Below, piece by piece: positions 7,803 through 17,277 of a stretch of DNA of 64,000 bases. A program made the translations under genes and the position numbers. Source of the stretch: an uncultured Helicobacter sp. (GTDB lineage Bacteria; Campylobacterota; Campylobacteria; Campylobacterales; Helicobacteraceae). The notes under the pieces were generated by a model, which saw only the letters and a program-made list of their open reading frames with translations, did not search any database and had not been told where the DNA came from. The DNA is taken from positions 1 to 64,000 of the forward strand of contig CASFZH010000001.1 in the NCBI GenBank assembly GCA_949299115.1, written 5' to 3'. Every line of letters begins with the position of its first letter. The first letter of the stretch is position 1.

Positions 7803-8219
7803 ATGGAGACAAATTTCATATTTATAGGCGGTAGCTTTGTTGTTGTGGTTATACTTTTTATATTTGCACTCTTTAAGTTTGTTTTATCAAATAAGCCAAA
7901 AGAAAGAGAATACAATATTGATATTCAAGATAGTTTTAGTATTGATACAGTTAGGATGGTGCTTGATTCCACACAAAGTACGCTTGAAGATTTACAAAGT
8001 GCAATTGACAAACTCTTTGAAGAATACGATGCATTAAATCCCAATAAACAAGAAATAAAAAGTATTTTAATTGCTCTTTCTTTACATAAAAATGCTCAAA
8101 AAGATATTATTATTGATACGCAAAAACGTTTTCAGGAAAAACATCCAGAATTAGAAATGGAATTGGAAAGAGCTGTAAAAAAGGGATTAGATTCGCGTGG
8201 AATAAGGAGAAGAAATTAG
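7803..8219 (+). CDS. Conserved-looking inner-membrane hypothetical protein (138 aa)
   Basis: One transmembrane helix (about residues 5-28, FVVVVILFIFALFKF) is followed by a charged cytoplasmic domain predicted to be helical, with an Asp/Glu/Lys-rich tail ending in RGIRRRN. There is no signal-peptidase site, so it is probably membrane-anchored. It diverges from lysA across a 134-base gap. No family was recognised. Confidence 0.75.
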   Translation: METNFIFIGGSFVVVVILFIFALFKFVLSNKPKEREYNIDIQDSFSIDTVRMVLDSTQSTLEDLQSAIDKLFEEYDALNPNKQEIKSILIALSLHKNAQKDIIIDTQKRFQEKHPELEMELERAVKKGLDSRGIRRRN

Positions 8220-8324
8220 AAAATAAACGTATCATACCAAAGGTATGAGATACTCTATTCTATTAGAGTTACATATTGCTGATCTTGGTGGGTGTTTGGG
8301 ATTATGAGCTCTTGTTGATTAGTG

Positions 8325-8337
8325 TTTTTTTTTTTTT
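8325..8337 (+). repeat. T13 homopolymer upstream of the GH25 gene
   Basis: Thirteen T residues end 32 bases before the ATG at 8370, inside the expected promoter or leader. TAATAT and TATAAG are possible -10 elements downstream. Promoter poly-T tracts that vary in length tune expression of some H. pylori surface genes. Such a role here is inferred. Confidence 0.6.
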
Positions 8338-8369
8338 GGTGTAATATCATTCTATGTATAAGGTCAAGA

Positions 8370-9164
8370 ATGGCACTTGCGAAACGTATTATTCTCATTA
8401 TGCTTTTGGGTGGTTTGTTTTTTATTATTCTTAATAGTGGGATAGTGTGGTTTAATATGCCAAGTAAAAAAAACTATCCCGTAATGGGTGTTGATGTTTC
8501 AGCACATCAAGGCAATATTGATTGGAATATTCTATCAAAGCAGAATGTATCTTTTGCTTTTATCAAGGCTACTGAGGGAAGTGGTTGGGTAGATAAAAAG
8601 TTTGCTTATAATTTTACATATAGTATGAAATATGGTCTTATTGTTGGAGCATATCATTTTTTTAGTTTTGATAGTAGCGGAGAGTCGCAAGCTAAACATT
8701 TTATAGCGAATGTTCCAAAGTATGTTACGATGAATACATGTGTGTTGCCTCCAGTTGTAGATTTGGAATTTTATGGTGATAAATACTCAAACCCACCAAG
8801 TGCAGAATCTATCTATAAAGAGCTCCGTACTTTTCTTATATTGCTTGAACAACATTATAAGAAAAAACCAATTATTTACACAACTCCGTCATTTTATAAA
8901 GCCTATTTACATACGAGGCACTTAGAATATCCATTATGGATTCGTTCTGTATTTTTTTCTCCCGATTCTATATTGGCAAAAGTTTTTGATGTGTATTTTG
9001 ATAAAACGCAATGGACTTTTTGGCAGTATAATCCTAAGGGTGTATTAGAAGGCTATGAAAAAGGTGAAAAGTTTATTGATCTTAATGTATATAATGGTTC
9101 TTATGCAGATTTTAAAAGACAATTTTGCAATTCTCATGATGGCAAAGATTCTAATGTAATCTAG
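8370..9164 (+). CDS. GH25-family lysozyme-like muramidase, membrane-anchored
   Basis: This glycoside hydrolase family 25 enzyme cleaves peptidoglycan between MurNAc and GlcNAc. Motifs: GVDVSAHQGNIDW at the domain start with the first Asp, AFIKATEG, the catalytic VVDLEF, then YTTPSFY and the late TFWQYNP block. A signal anchor (about residues 5-27 from this start) precedes it. A GTG at 8322 lies in frame but sits on a T tract; ATG 8370 has an AAGG site and matches the signal-anchor start better. It may be a resident lysozyme or an exported effector. Confidence 0.85.
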   Translation: MALAKRIILIMLLGGLFFIILNSGIVWFNMPSKKNYPVMGVDVSAHQGNIDWNILSKQNVSFAFIKATEGSGWVDKKFAYNFTYSMKYGLIVGAYHFFSFDSSGESQAKHFIANVPKYVTMNTCVLPPVVDLEFYGDKYSNPPSAESIYKELRTFLILLEQHYKKKPIIYTTPSFYKAYLHTRHLEYPLWIRSVFFSPDSILAKVFDVYFDKTQWTFWQYNPKGVLEGYEKGEKFIDLNVYNGSYADFKRQFCNSHDGKDSNVI

Positions 9165-9236
9165 TTATTATGACTAGTTCATGTATTAACATGAAAGATT
9201 AGATAGAATAGAGATTATAAAATTTATGGACAAAAT

Positions 9237-10775
9237 ATGGTTAATAAAATATATTGTGCAACGCAAGATGGACTTGATTCTAAAATTGTTGAGGTAGAGG
9301 CTACATTTACTCGCGGTTTGCCTTCATTTAACATAACAGGTTTAGCATCGCATTCTATTAAAGAATCGCAACACCGTGTCTCTAGTGCGTTGAATAATCT
9401 TGGAATAGATTTTCCACCATTAAAACTCAATATTAATCTTTCGCCATCAGATTTACCAAAAAATGGCAGTCAATTTGATTTACCAATTGCACTTTTGATT
9501 GCTGCGAGCAAAGAAAGTTTGTCTCTTGAAGAGTGGTTTGCATTTGGTGAAGTTGGATTAGATGGATTACTCAAAAATGTTGGTTTGATATATCCTATGC
9601 TTTTAGATATTGCTTTGCGTTATCCAAAAGCAAAAGTAATTTTGCCCTATGAGGCAAAAGAATTATTCAGTAAGATTCCAAATTTGCAAATGGGTTTTGC
9701 TAAAAATATTATGGAGGCTTTAGATATCGTGAGGGAAAATATCTTGCCAAACAATGAACAAATAGATTTTGATTTTAAATCATTTAACATCAATGGGGAA
9801 AGGTATTATTATCATGATAATTTTGAAAGTGATTTTAGAGATATCAAGAATCAAGAGCGAGCCATTTATGCTGCTTTAATTGCAATTTCTGGATTCCATA
9901 ATATTTTATTTGAAGGAAGTCCGGGCTGTGGTAAAAGCATGATTGCCAAACGTATGCAATACATCTTACCTCCATTAAGTCTTATTGAGATGATAGAAAG
10001 TGTTAAACTACAAGCTTTTAGTGAACAAAAATTACAATATCAACCAAAGCGAAGTTTTAGAGCACCACATCAAAGTGCCTCAAAGGCAAGTATTCTAGGG
10101 AGTGCATCACAATTTAAAGTAAATCCCGGTGAAATCGCTCTAGCCCATAACGGTATGGTTTTTTTCGACGAATTGCCATATTTTAAAAAAGATATTTTAG
10201 AGGCTTTACGAGAACCTTTGGAGAATAATCAATTAGCTATTTCACGTGTGCATTCTAAAATAATTTATGATACTTCATTTCTTTTTGTCGCTGCTATGAA
10301 TCCATGTCCATGTGGAAATCTCTTTTCTGCAATAAAAGAATGTCGATGTAAGGATTCTGAAATTCGCACATATCGCAACCACCTGAGTGAGCCATTTTTA
10401 GATAGAATCGATTTATATGTGCAAATGCAAGAACATCTCAATCCACAGAAACATTCTTATCCAATACAATTTGATTCTTTGTCTATGCAACAAATAGTCT
10501 TTCAGGTTTTTACAAAACAGATTCAAAGAGGACAGATTGATTCTAATAAACGCATTATTTTTAATGGAAAGTTATCTGAAATTCAAACAGAACAGTATTG
10601 CATTCTTGATGAAGCATGCAAGAATCTTATAGAGCAGGCAAAAACACGTTTTAATTTAAGCTATCGTGGAGAACAAAAAATTAAAAAAGTGGCACGTACA
10701 ATTGCCGATATACATGGACATGATTTCATACAAAAGCAACATGTTTTAGAAGCATTAAGCTTTCGTAGAGTGTAA
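9237..10775 (+). CDS. comM: ComM/YifB-type Mg-chelatase-like AAA+ ATPase
   Basis: This 512-residue protein has the YifB/ComM architecture: an N-terminal ChlI-like domain (TRGLPSFNITGLA, NINLSPSDLPKNGSQFDLPIA), a central AAA+ domain with Walker A GSPGCGKS and Walker B VFFDELP, the AMNPCPCG cysteine motif, and a C-terminal Mg-chelatase-associated domain ending SYRGEQKIKKVARTIADI. In competent bacteria ComM is a hexameric helicase that drives branch migration of incoming DNA. It reads alone, 72 bases after the GH25 gene. The ribosome site is weak. Confidence 0.92.
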   Translation: MVNKIYCATQDGLDSKIVEVEATFTRGLPSFNITGLASHSIKESQHRVSSALNNLGIDFPPLKLNINLSPSDLPKNGSQFDLPIALLIAASKESLSLEEWFAFGEVGLDGLLKNVGLIYPMLLDIALRYPKAKVILPYEAKELFSKIPNLQMGFAKNIMEALDIVRENILPNNEQIDFDFKSFNINGERYYYHDNFESDFRDIKNQERAIYAALIAISGFHNILFEGSPGCGKSMIAKRMQYILPPLSLIEMIESVKLQAFSEQKLQYQPKRSFRAPHQSASKASILGSASQFKVNPGEIALAHNGMVFFDELPYFKKDILEALREPLENNQLAISRVHSKIIYDTSFLFVAAMNPCPCGNLFSAIKECRCKDSEIRTYRNHLSEPFLDRIDLYVQMQEHLNPQKHSYPIQFDSLSMQQIVFQVFTKQIQRGQIDSNKRIIFNGKLSEIQTEQYCILDEACKNLIEQAKTRFNLSYRGEQKIKKVARTIADIHGHDFIQKQHVLEALSFRRV

Positions 10776-11077
10776 TGGATAAGTTTTAGAAAACCCTGTA
10801 AATCTTTATAGCATTTTTAATATTGCATCATAAGCTTATTTTATGTTAAAGAATATATATTGTGTTGCCGTGATTGATGTGAAGTATTTGTATATACGAG
10901 ACTTTGAATATAGAAGTAAATTTTAATTAGGATTTAGTCCTATATGCTATAACACCGTATTCACTGAAAGGAATCCCATGAAGTATAGCTTGTCTGATAT
11001 ACTAGTGCTCTTGAATATAAGCTTGGCAAAGCCATATTGCGTAAAAAGATACGGGGTGGAGGGATTCCCATTATTAT

Positions 11078-11266
11078 ATAGATACAGATATTGTAAAACT
11101 CCTTTTTAAACTTCGTATAACAAAACTTTTGCATGTAAGACAACAAAAGTTTTATAAAAAAATCATTTATTTTTTTCCACAATATGAAAAAGAACCAGTT
11201 ATCATAAATGATCCTCATGAATTAATAAAGCCTTTTGGCATTAAAGTGAGTCTTACAATAGATTAA
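11078..11266 (+). pseudogene. Unidentified coding remnant
   Basis: A 62-codon open stretch without a proper start encodes a basic, helix-rich sequence (LLFKLRITKLLHVRQQKFYKK, split by codon 20 in the original) and ends SLTID. Codon use looks coding-like in an otherwise non-coding region. It is probably the 3' end of a lost gene. The family is unknown. Confidence 0.25.
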
Positions 11267-11548
11267 GCAAAATTATAAAAAATAATAGGACACGTTGGTA
11301 TAAAGGTAGATTCTATCAATCTATATAAGGCTAAAAAAGAGTTAGCGGTTTTATAGGGCTAAAATCTTACAAGAAACTATACAAAATATATATGTACAAT
11401 TATCCCAATAATACTCACAATGGGATAGATAGCAGTTATTTCTCCATTAAGAAAAGCAATACCCATATGTCGATTTAATCTATGCTACCACTTTATCTTT
11501 AGACCTTATAGAAAAGAATCTAGATTCTGTATTGTAGAATCTATACTT

Positions 11549-11820
11549 TAGATATTTCGGGTTGCACCCTCAATATGACTAGATTCTAGAATCTATAAAT
11601 ACGTCATATTGAGCATAGCGAAATATCTAAGAATCTAGATTCTGTCGCAAAGATTCTCTTTTAGATTCTATACCTTTAGACTTTAGAATCTAAACAATGT
11701 AGATTCTAAAGTCTAGTTACATATGAAGGTAAAAATTCAAGATATCTTAAATACCTAAGAATCCATATTTTAGATTCTAAAATTTTAGATATTTCGGATA
11801 CTTCATATGCTTAACATGAC
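11549..11820. repeat. Dispersed palindromic repeat cluster A
   Basis: Copies of a unit reading TTTAGATATTTCGG...CAATATGAC occur at about 11549-11579 (forward), 11603-11631 (inverted) and 11786-11820 (forward, with a variant middle). They are embedded in a dozen AGATTCT/AGAATCT words. Closely related copies lie at 23185-23396. The units are non-coding and resemble the small mobile palindromes found between genes in many bacteria. Confidence 0.75.
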
Positions 11821-12001
11821 GGATTGGCATTTGTGTTTGAGATTTTAGAATCACAACTACTTCTAAATAAATCACTGTCATGACACTGCATTAAAAGACA
11901 AAATTAAAAAACAAATATGGTAACATCATATATTGTAATTGTATACCATTAGCCCTTGTATAATCATAGAAAACACATTACAATTATGATAAAGGAAAAA
12001 T

Positions 12002-12751
12002 ATGAAAAAATATTTCAATTTACACATTAGCAATCTACTAGTAAGCATAATAACATTGCATTCTGTTGCTGCAGACACTATTGACACAAATATTAATTTT
12101 CATGAATGGCAAAAAAGAATAATTTTCAGCCCACAAAAAAAGGCTTGCCCAACATGTAATTTTACAATCTCTTATCCATTACAAGATACACAATATAAAG
12201 AATTGTTTGCTACAAACAATCCAAACATAGATATAGCACTACAACAACAAAACAACAGTAAAGACACAGCTACACTTATGCAGAACAACGTTCTGCATAA
12301 TCTTTTTGATTCCCCAGCTGAATCTCATGAAGATTCTCTATATTATGAATTTTTAGGACAACGTCAACAAGAATTTATACAAAATGATGTTTTATCTAAC
12401 TTTCAGAATCACAATTTTCATACTATTCCGACAAATCTTATCAAGGCTATTTTTATGAAAACGGATATTCCATCAGCATATCAGCAAATACTACGTCATA
12501 AAGGAATTTTTTCATGTATATATTGCAATAACTTAGATAAAATATCACAGAATCTACCAAAAAAGAAAACAGAAATTACTCATAATACTGTCAAATATGT
12601 GTATACACCGCGTGTAACGTCTTACATGATTGAAATAAGCGATACTCTATGTGGAACTGTTGATAATCTAGTGTTTATGCAAGATAAAGATTCGGTAGAA
12701 TTGTGGGTATATAGTCGCTTTGAGTGCAATAACTCTGCAAATATTCATTAA
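12002..12751 (+). CDS. Secreted hypothetical protein with two CxxC motifs
   Basis: The 249-residue product begins with a signal peptide (cleavage likely after SVAA, about residue 24) and contains C49-P-T-C52 and a second C-x-x-C around residue 172 (SCIYC), plus two single cysteines near the end. The rest is Gln/Asn-rich and no family was recognised. In the periplasm these cysteines could form disulfides or bind metal or haem. No CxxCH haem site is present. An AAAGGA site precedes the ATG. The gene is isolated between non-coding stretches. Confidence 0.7.
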   Translation: MKKYFNLHISNLLVSIITLHSVAADTIDTNINFHEWQKRIIFSPQKKACPTCNFTISYPLQDTQYKELFATNNPNIDIALQQQNNSKDTATLMQNNVLHNLFDSPAESHEDSLYYEFLGQRQQEFIQNDVLSNFQNHNFHTIPTNLIKAIFMKTDIPSAYQQILRHKGIFSCIYCNNLDKISQNLPKKKTEITHNTVKYVYTPRVTSYMIEISDTLCGTVDNLVFMQDKDSVELWVYSRFECNNSANIH

Positions 12752-13337
12752 ATCTTTACAAAGATAGATTGAAAGAAAAGTAATCATCAAAAAATTTCAA
12801 AAAAATTCCAAGAAGCAAAATATAAAGAACGAACTTCGCAACTCAAGCTTTAGTCTGCTAGTCTCTCTAAAATTTTACAAATAATCATATTTGTGTCGCA
12901 ACTACTGAAATTTTATTTATTGTTGGTTTTAATAAAAGGTGGCAACAAGATTCAGCGAACTTAAAAATGACAGTAGATTGCAACGCTATAGAAATGCAAG
13001 ATTAAGCCAAATTATGCTTGATTATTGCACATATGAAAATGGTTTTCCTTGTCATATCAAGTTGCCGGTCGTTTAGTATCGGGCAAGTATGTGAGTATTG
13101 TGGAATATACAAGTACTTAAATTATTTTTACATTTTTAGAGCAAAGCTACCTCAGCAGTATAACTGCTTTGAACCAAAATCGTCTCAAAATATTCTAAAG
13201 ATGAAAAGAAAGAACTGATTATGGGGATTCTTATCCATGCAAATTCGCAATATTCCTTCTATAACGTTCCCTCTTGCAAAATTGATAGTATTGTATCATT
13301 TTTACAAGGTGTTGCTCATGATATATGTATGTATATC
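12752..13337. other. Non-coding stretch with one short coding remnant
   Basis: From a GTG at 12939 a 45-codon frame ending at 13076 reads FSELKNDSRLQRYRNARL and onward like protein-coding sequence, but has no ribosome site. It is probably debris from a lost gene. Nothing else was recognised between the secreted protein and the end of the glycan operon. Confidence 0.35.
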
Positions 13338-14227
13338 CTAGACTTTCCTAAACTGCGCGATGAGCGTATCAGTCGCACCCACAGAGGCGAGGGCGGATTC
13401 ATAAGATTCTTGTAAAATCTTAGAATCTAAAAACCCACCCCATATCTTTTGCCCCGCTGGTAAGCCATTACTAAGCCAATGCAGAGTATTTGAAAGCGGG
13501 TAGCGTTGGATACATTTGACAAAATCCACTTTTAGCCCAGCTTTTTCTCCAAGCTTTCTTAAAGTGTGAGGATTATATAAATACAAATGTGGACTCCAAT
13601 AGGTAAATTCGCTAAAGGCTTTGTTTTTATAGATACTTAGCAGGGCATCATTGGCATTTGGCACTTCGATAATCATCTTGCCATTTTCTTTGAGTAATGA
13701 GGCGAGTTGTTTGAGGATAGTGATAGGATCTTGTAAATGCTCAATCACATGAAAGGCTGTTAGGAGGTCATATTCCCCCACCCCACCCCCCCGTAAGAGG
13801 TTTTAGATAAGACTTCCTCTAGACTTGAGGCTAGTGGTATGCCATGTGATTCATACACGGGCTTTACTTGAGATTCTAGCTCTATGCCTAGCACACTTTT
13901 GGCAAAAGGCTTGGCTTGGATTAAAAATCCCCCATACCCACTGCCAAAATCCACAATGTCTTTACCAATGATAGAATCTAGCACAAACTCTAATCTTGCA
14001 CGATTGAATTTATACATATCATTGATAAAATCCGTGCGTTGGGCTAGCTCATAAACCTTTTGTTGGTTGTGCATACCACCCTGTGTGTAAAACACATCGC
14101 TTGTATGTTGCTCACTCAAAAACACCAAACCACAAGATTCACATTCCAAAATATCGATGGCGGGATTATCTCGCACTTTGCCTTCTCGCCTAAAATACTT
14201 CTTACTTCCGCATAGATAGCATTGCAT
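13338..14227 (-). CDS. Zinc-ribbon SAM methyltransferase, out of frame at an interrupted G tract
   Basis: From ATG 14227 the N-terminal part has CYLCGSKKYF and LECESCGLVF (zinc-binding cysteine pairs) and the SAM motif VDFGSGYGGF. The second part, after the tract at 13775-13792, continues with YDLLTAFHVIEHL and the rest of a class I methyltransferase to the stop at 13338. The two halves are one base out of frame. One extra G in the G7 run (G8) would join them into a 296-residue protein. It is related to the two methyltransferases upstream and is the last gene of the island operon. The product probably methylates a surface sugar; the substrate is unknown. Confidence 0.75.
13775..13792 (-). repeat. 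Interrupted poly-G tract inside the last methyltransferase
   Basis: On the plus strand the run is C5-A-C4-A-C7, so the coding strand reads G7-T-G4-T-G5. The gene is out of frame here and would be restored by G8. The interruptions suggest a tract that has partly decayed and mutates more slowly than the others. Confidence 0.7.
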
Positions 14228-14258
14228 ATAAACTCCTTGTAATAAAAGCTAAATTATA

Positions 14259-15041
14259 TCACATTATACAAAACTCTATTTGTCTCTTATTATAGACACC
14301 CAAAGGCTCTTCAATCAATTCAAAAAAATGTTGGTCAAAATCCGCATTATAAAAATAGCTCCATTCTCTTTGTAAATTTGCTTTTAAGAATCTAGCATTA
14401 GCTGTACGCCCATCAACCACTATCAAAGTACCGGGTAACAAAAAATGCTCAATAGTCAAAATATCCGCAGACATTGGCACCCTATCCTTATGTCTCGTAG
14501 AAATTCCCCTTATTTCACCTTTTGGAGAAAATTGACTTGGTGCATCAAGGTAAATAAAATCAGGGCAAATATTTGGCAGTTGCTCATATAATGTGCAAAT
14601 TCTATCATTGAAAGTAGCCATATTGACCTGTGAAAAATGAAATGCACATTGGTCGTTGGATATATATTTTTTGCAGTTTCAATCCACTTTCAATCGTCAT
14701 CTACAGAATGACATTCAAAAGCATTATTTCTACGAAGATTGGTTTCTACATAGTTTTTATATTTTTTATTGTATTCTAAAGCATCGTCAAATACTACCGT
14801 GCTTTTTCCAACGCCAAACTCCAAGATAGTCGTTACTTTCCTGCTTGTTATTAAATAATGCAATCTTATAAGGTCATCTAATTCTGCAGCAAATGCTTCA
14901 GTAAGATTCTCATTTACATTATAATTGGGGGGGGGGGGTAACTTTACTACTCAAAGATTCATAATCGATATTTTTAATGCCTAATTTTTTATGAAATGGA
15001 AATTTCATAAGATAAGTCTTATAATTTAATGTATCAAACAT
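14259..15041 (-). pseudogene. Degraded methyltransferase-like glycan gene with a C12 tract
   Basis: ATG 15041 follows an AGGAG site. The frame runs 34 codons to a C12 tract, where it shifts to a stop. With C11 it would continue through TILEFGVGKSTVVFDDAL, then meets a TGA in VDDD-stop-KWIE, and finally a one-T deletion in FHFSQVNMATF. The last 120 residues are open (14259-14621), with DFIYLDAPSQFSPKGE and TLIVVDGR. Corrected length would be 260 residues. The fold resembles class I SAM methyltransferases. Three independent lesions make reversion by slippage alone impossible. Confidence 0.65.
14927..14938 (-). repeat. C12 coding tract
   Basis: Twelve G on the plus strand (C on the coding strand) follow codon 34 of the degraded gene. 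C11 or C14 would keep the reading frame; C12 does not. Confidence 0.85.
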
Positions 15042-15083
15042 CTAATCTCCTTCTGTGATTTTACATAATTACACTGTAATTTC

Positions 15084-16228
15084 TCATAAATGTTTTGACT
15101 TGCTAAAACCATATTTATCAAATATTGCCCTATATATTCCTATGGTTTCAGTCATCGAGGAATCAATTATATCATAATCTATCTTGCAAGACAAACACTG
15201 TGCTATAACCTTCTTTGAAAAACCTTCTTCAATATTTATGCAGCAATTCCTGCTATGGATACTCTCATAAAGATGTAAGATTCTATCATTTCGCACATTA
15301 AGACCAATTGTCGGCTGTCGTATAGCAATGTTAGCTATATTGGCATGTAATCTACTCACAATGCTTAATTTTGCATATTTGTAAATAGCACATAAATAAT
15401 TTGCTCCCACATTTCCCTGAATCATAGGAGCTACTCGGATATATTTGCGGGCGGTAAAATTAGACATGGAATCTAAAATTTCACTGATAAGTTTGAGATC
15501 TATAAAAATATGGGGAACAAACATAATGTGATAGCCATGATTTATAAAATAGGTACTTATAGTTAGTATTTCTTTAATAAAAGTATCTTTTCTAACTGGT
15601 CGGATTTGATCTTGTGGAAGATTAATGGCGATATAACCCTGATTCAAGAGATACGGGGGGGGGGGGGGGAATCTGTCATTTTATAAAAAAAGCCATTATC
15701 CAATACTTCCACTAATGCTTCTTGAAAAGAATTGGAATCAAAACCAAAATCATTGCCAAGTTTTCTTAAAGAACCATCATTGCGAATGGCTACATAAACA
15801 TTATCTTGATTGATGCAAGCCGTCATAAAATTTTTAAATTTTTCTTTATCTTTTACATTGGACTGCCCATAGATTCCGTCATTGTTGCAACCTAAACTTG
15901 ATAGAATTAGCGGTATTTTGATTTGCTTTAATAAATGCGGAGTTAAAGCAATTGTACATCCGCTAGGGGAATTATCGATGTTGTAGGTTAAAAACCCTCC
16001 GCCCCCTATAATACAAACATCAAATGTATTAATATAAGCTACAAATGCAGAATCAAAATACATTTTGTCATTTGCACAATAATTATCATAAAATTTTCTA
16101 ATTTCTATTTGAGTAACCTCAAAATTTGCAAGCAAAGAGTTTATAATATTATAAAGCCCCATATTTGAAATATTATCACCAATATTTCCGATAAAACTGC
16201 CAATATGCAATATTTTAATTGTTTTCAT
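15084..16228 (-). CDS. Polysaccharide pyruvyltransferase-family protein, phase-off at C15
   Basis: The first part (ATG 16228, AAGGAAA site) reads KILHIGSFIGNIGDNISNMG and CIIGGGGFLTYN. The second part, after the tract, has YIAINLPQDQIRP, a VSRLHANIANIAIRQPTIGL block and a C-terminal domain. This is the layout of the polysaccharide pyruvyl transferase (CsaB-like) family, which adds ketal pyruvate or related groups to surface sugars. With C16 or C13 the two parts join into about 381 residues; C15 gives a stop eight bases after the tract. It starts 4 bases after the full-length stop of the gene before it, so the two form one operon. Confidence 0.8.
15655..15669 (-). repeat. C15 coding tract in the pyruvyltransferase gene
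   Basis: Fifteen G on the plus strand lie in the middle of the gene, encoding proline codons. The frame downstream needs a count of 1 modulo 3 (13 or 16), so this copy is off. It is the longest tract in the window. Confidence 0.9.
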
Positions 16229-16232
16229 CAAA

Positions 16233-17277
16233 TTATTTCCTTTGTTTTTGTAAGACAACCAACATAAAATCCGCTAAGTCATTTTTGTCAATCAAAGCTT
16301 GAATCTCACTAGATATAGCACAAATTTTTTCATATACATGATATGTATCAAAGTTATCAAAAGTATGTATAGTATCCATAAAGCCTTGTCCATAACACCA
16401 TTTACCAATGACATTGTATTGCCCCCCCCCCCCCGTTATACATTATCTCTAAAGCTTTTTCACTAAAAATATTAAGATGATATGGAGGTATTAAGTGTCT
16501 ATAGACTCTGTACGGGGACATAGCATTAGCGTAGCTCGCAAGCGATGGGTGGCGTGGCACTTCTATAACAAGCAGTGAATCTTTTTTCATAGTATTCCCA
16601 AAAAAATCTATCACTTTCTTTGGATTTTCTAAATGTTCTAATGTATTAAAAAATGTTACCACATCAGCATTTCTGATAGATTCTAAAAGCAATGTATCAC
16701 AATTTTTAATATCCAAAAACCCCGATTTGACATACGCCCCGCCTAATTTGTGATTTGAAAACTCTAGGGCTTTGGTATCAGATTCAAACCCTTTGATTTC
16801 ATAGCCCAATTCCTTAGCGGCATAGAGATTTTCTCCACCACCACTGCCTATGTCAAGCCATTTTTTATGGTTTGTATAATGATGCTGCTTCATGACAGAA
16901 TCTATAAAGGCGACTTTTGGTCTGGCAATATTTTCTAAACGCTTGGCAAAAATTTCATCACTCAAATAGCATTCAAATGAGCTTTCATTGCCATCATTGG
17001 TATAAAGCTGGACTAAGTCTTTAAGCGGATTTGCCAAAAAGAGATTCTGACATTCCTGACATTCTTTGTATAGAAAGCCATATATTTGTGCAAAGTCTTG
17101 AATCCTGTCGCTCTCACATATTGGACAGTTGGTATAATAATGTTTGTCTTTAGCAAGAAATTTCATAGCATTTTCTTTAGCTTGTAAGACCTGCGTATTA
17201 ATCCATTGCGGTGTCCTTAAAATCGCCTTGTTATCAAAAGATTTGCCATATTTTTCTATGGTATTTTGTGTTTTCAT
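16233..17277 (-). CDS. Zinc-ribbon SAM methyltransferase, phase-off at G13
   Basis: The ATG at 17277 overlaps the stop of the previous gene (ATGA). The N-terminal zinc ribbon has NCPICES and ECQECQNLF; the SAM domain has KWLDIGSGGGENLY and VTFFNTLEHLENP. As sequenced, G13 leads to a stop at 16402 (291 residues). With G12 or G15 the frame reads QYNVIGKWCYGQGF and on to a TAA at 16233, giving about 348 residues and a stop 4 bases before the next gene. The tail is therefore switched rather than the whole protein. The protein is closely related in layout to the genes at 13338 and 17274. Confidence 0.8.
16422..16434 (-). repeat. G13 coding tract near the 3' end of the methyltransferase
   Basis: Thirteen C on the plus strand (G on the coding strand) encode glycines. 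Multiples of three give the full C-terminus; 13 gives a short alternative tail. Confidence 0.9.

Larger units (their letters stand above)
10776..12001. other. Gene-poor stretch before the secreted CxxC gene
   Basis: Beyond the coding remnant at 11078-11266 and repeat cluster A no gene is supported. The open frames are short, lack ribosome sites and overlap the repeats. Confidence 0.6.

Noticed and set aside
8322-8369. GTG start for the lysozyme-like protein
   Set aside because: It would encode a run of Phe from the T tract and lacks a ribosome site. ATG 8370 has AAGG upstream and gives a normal signal anchor.
13221-13415. 64-residue plus-strand frame overlapping the end of the last methyltransferase
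   Set aside because: The 3' part lies antisense to a recognisable methyltransferase and the 5' part shows no coding sign.
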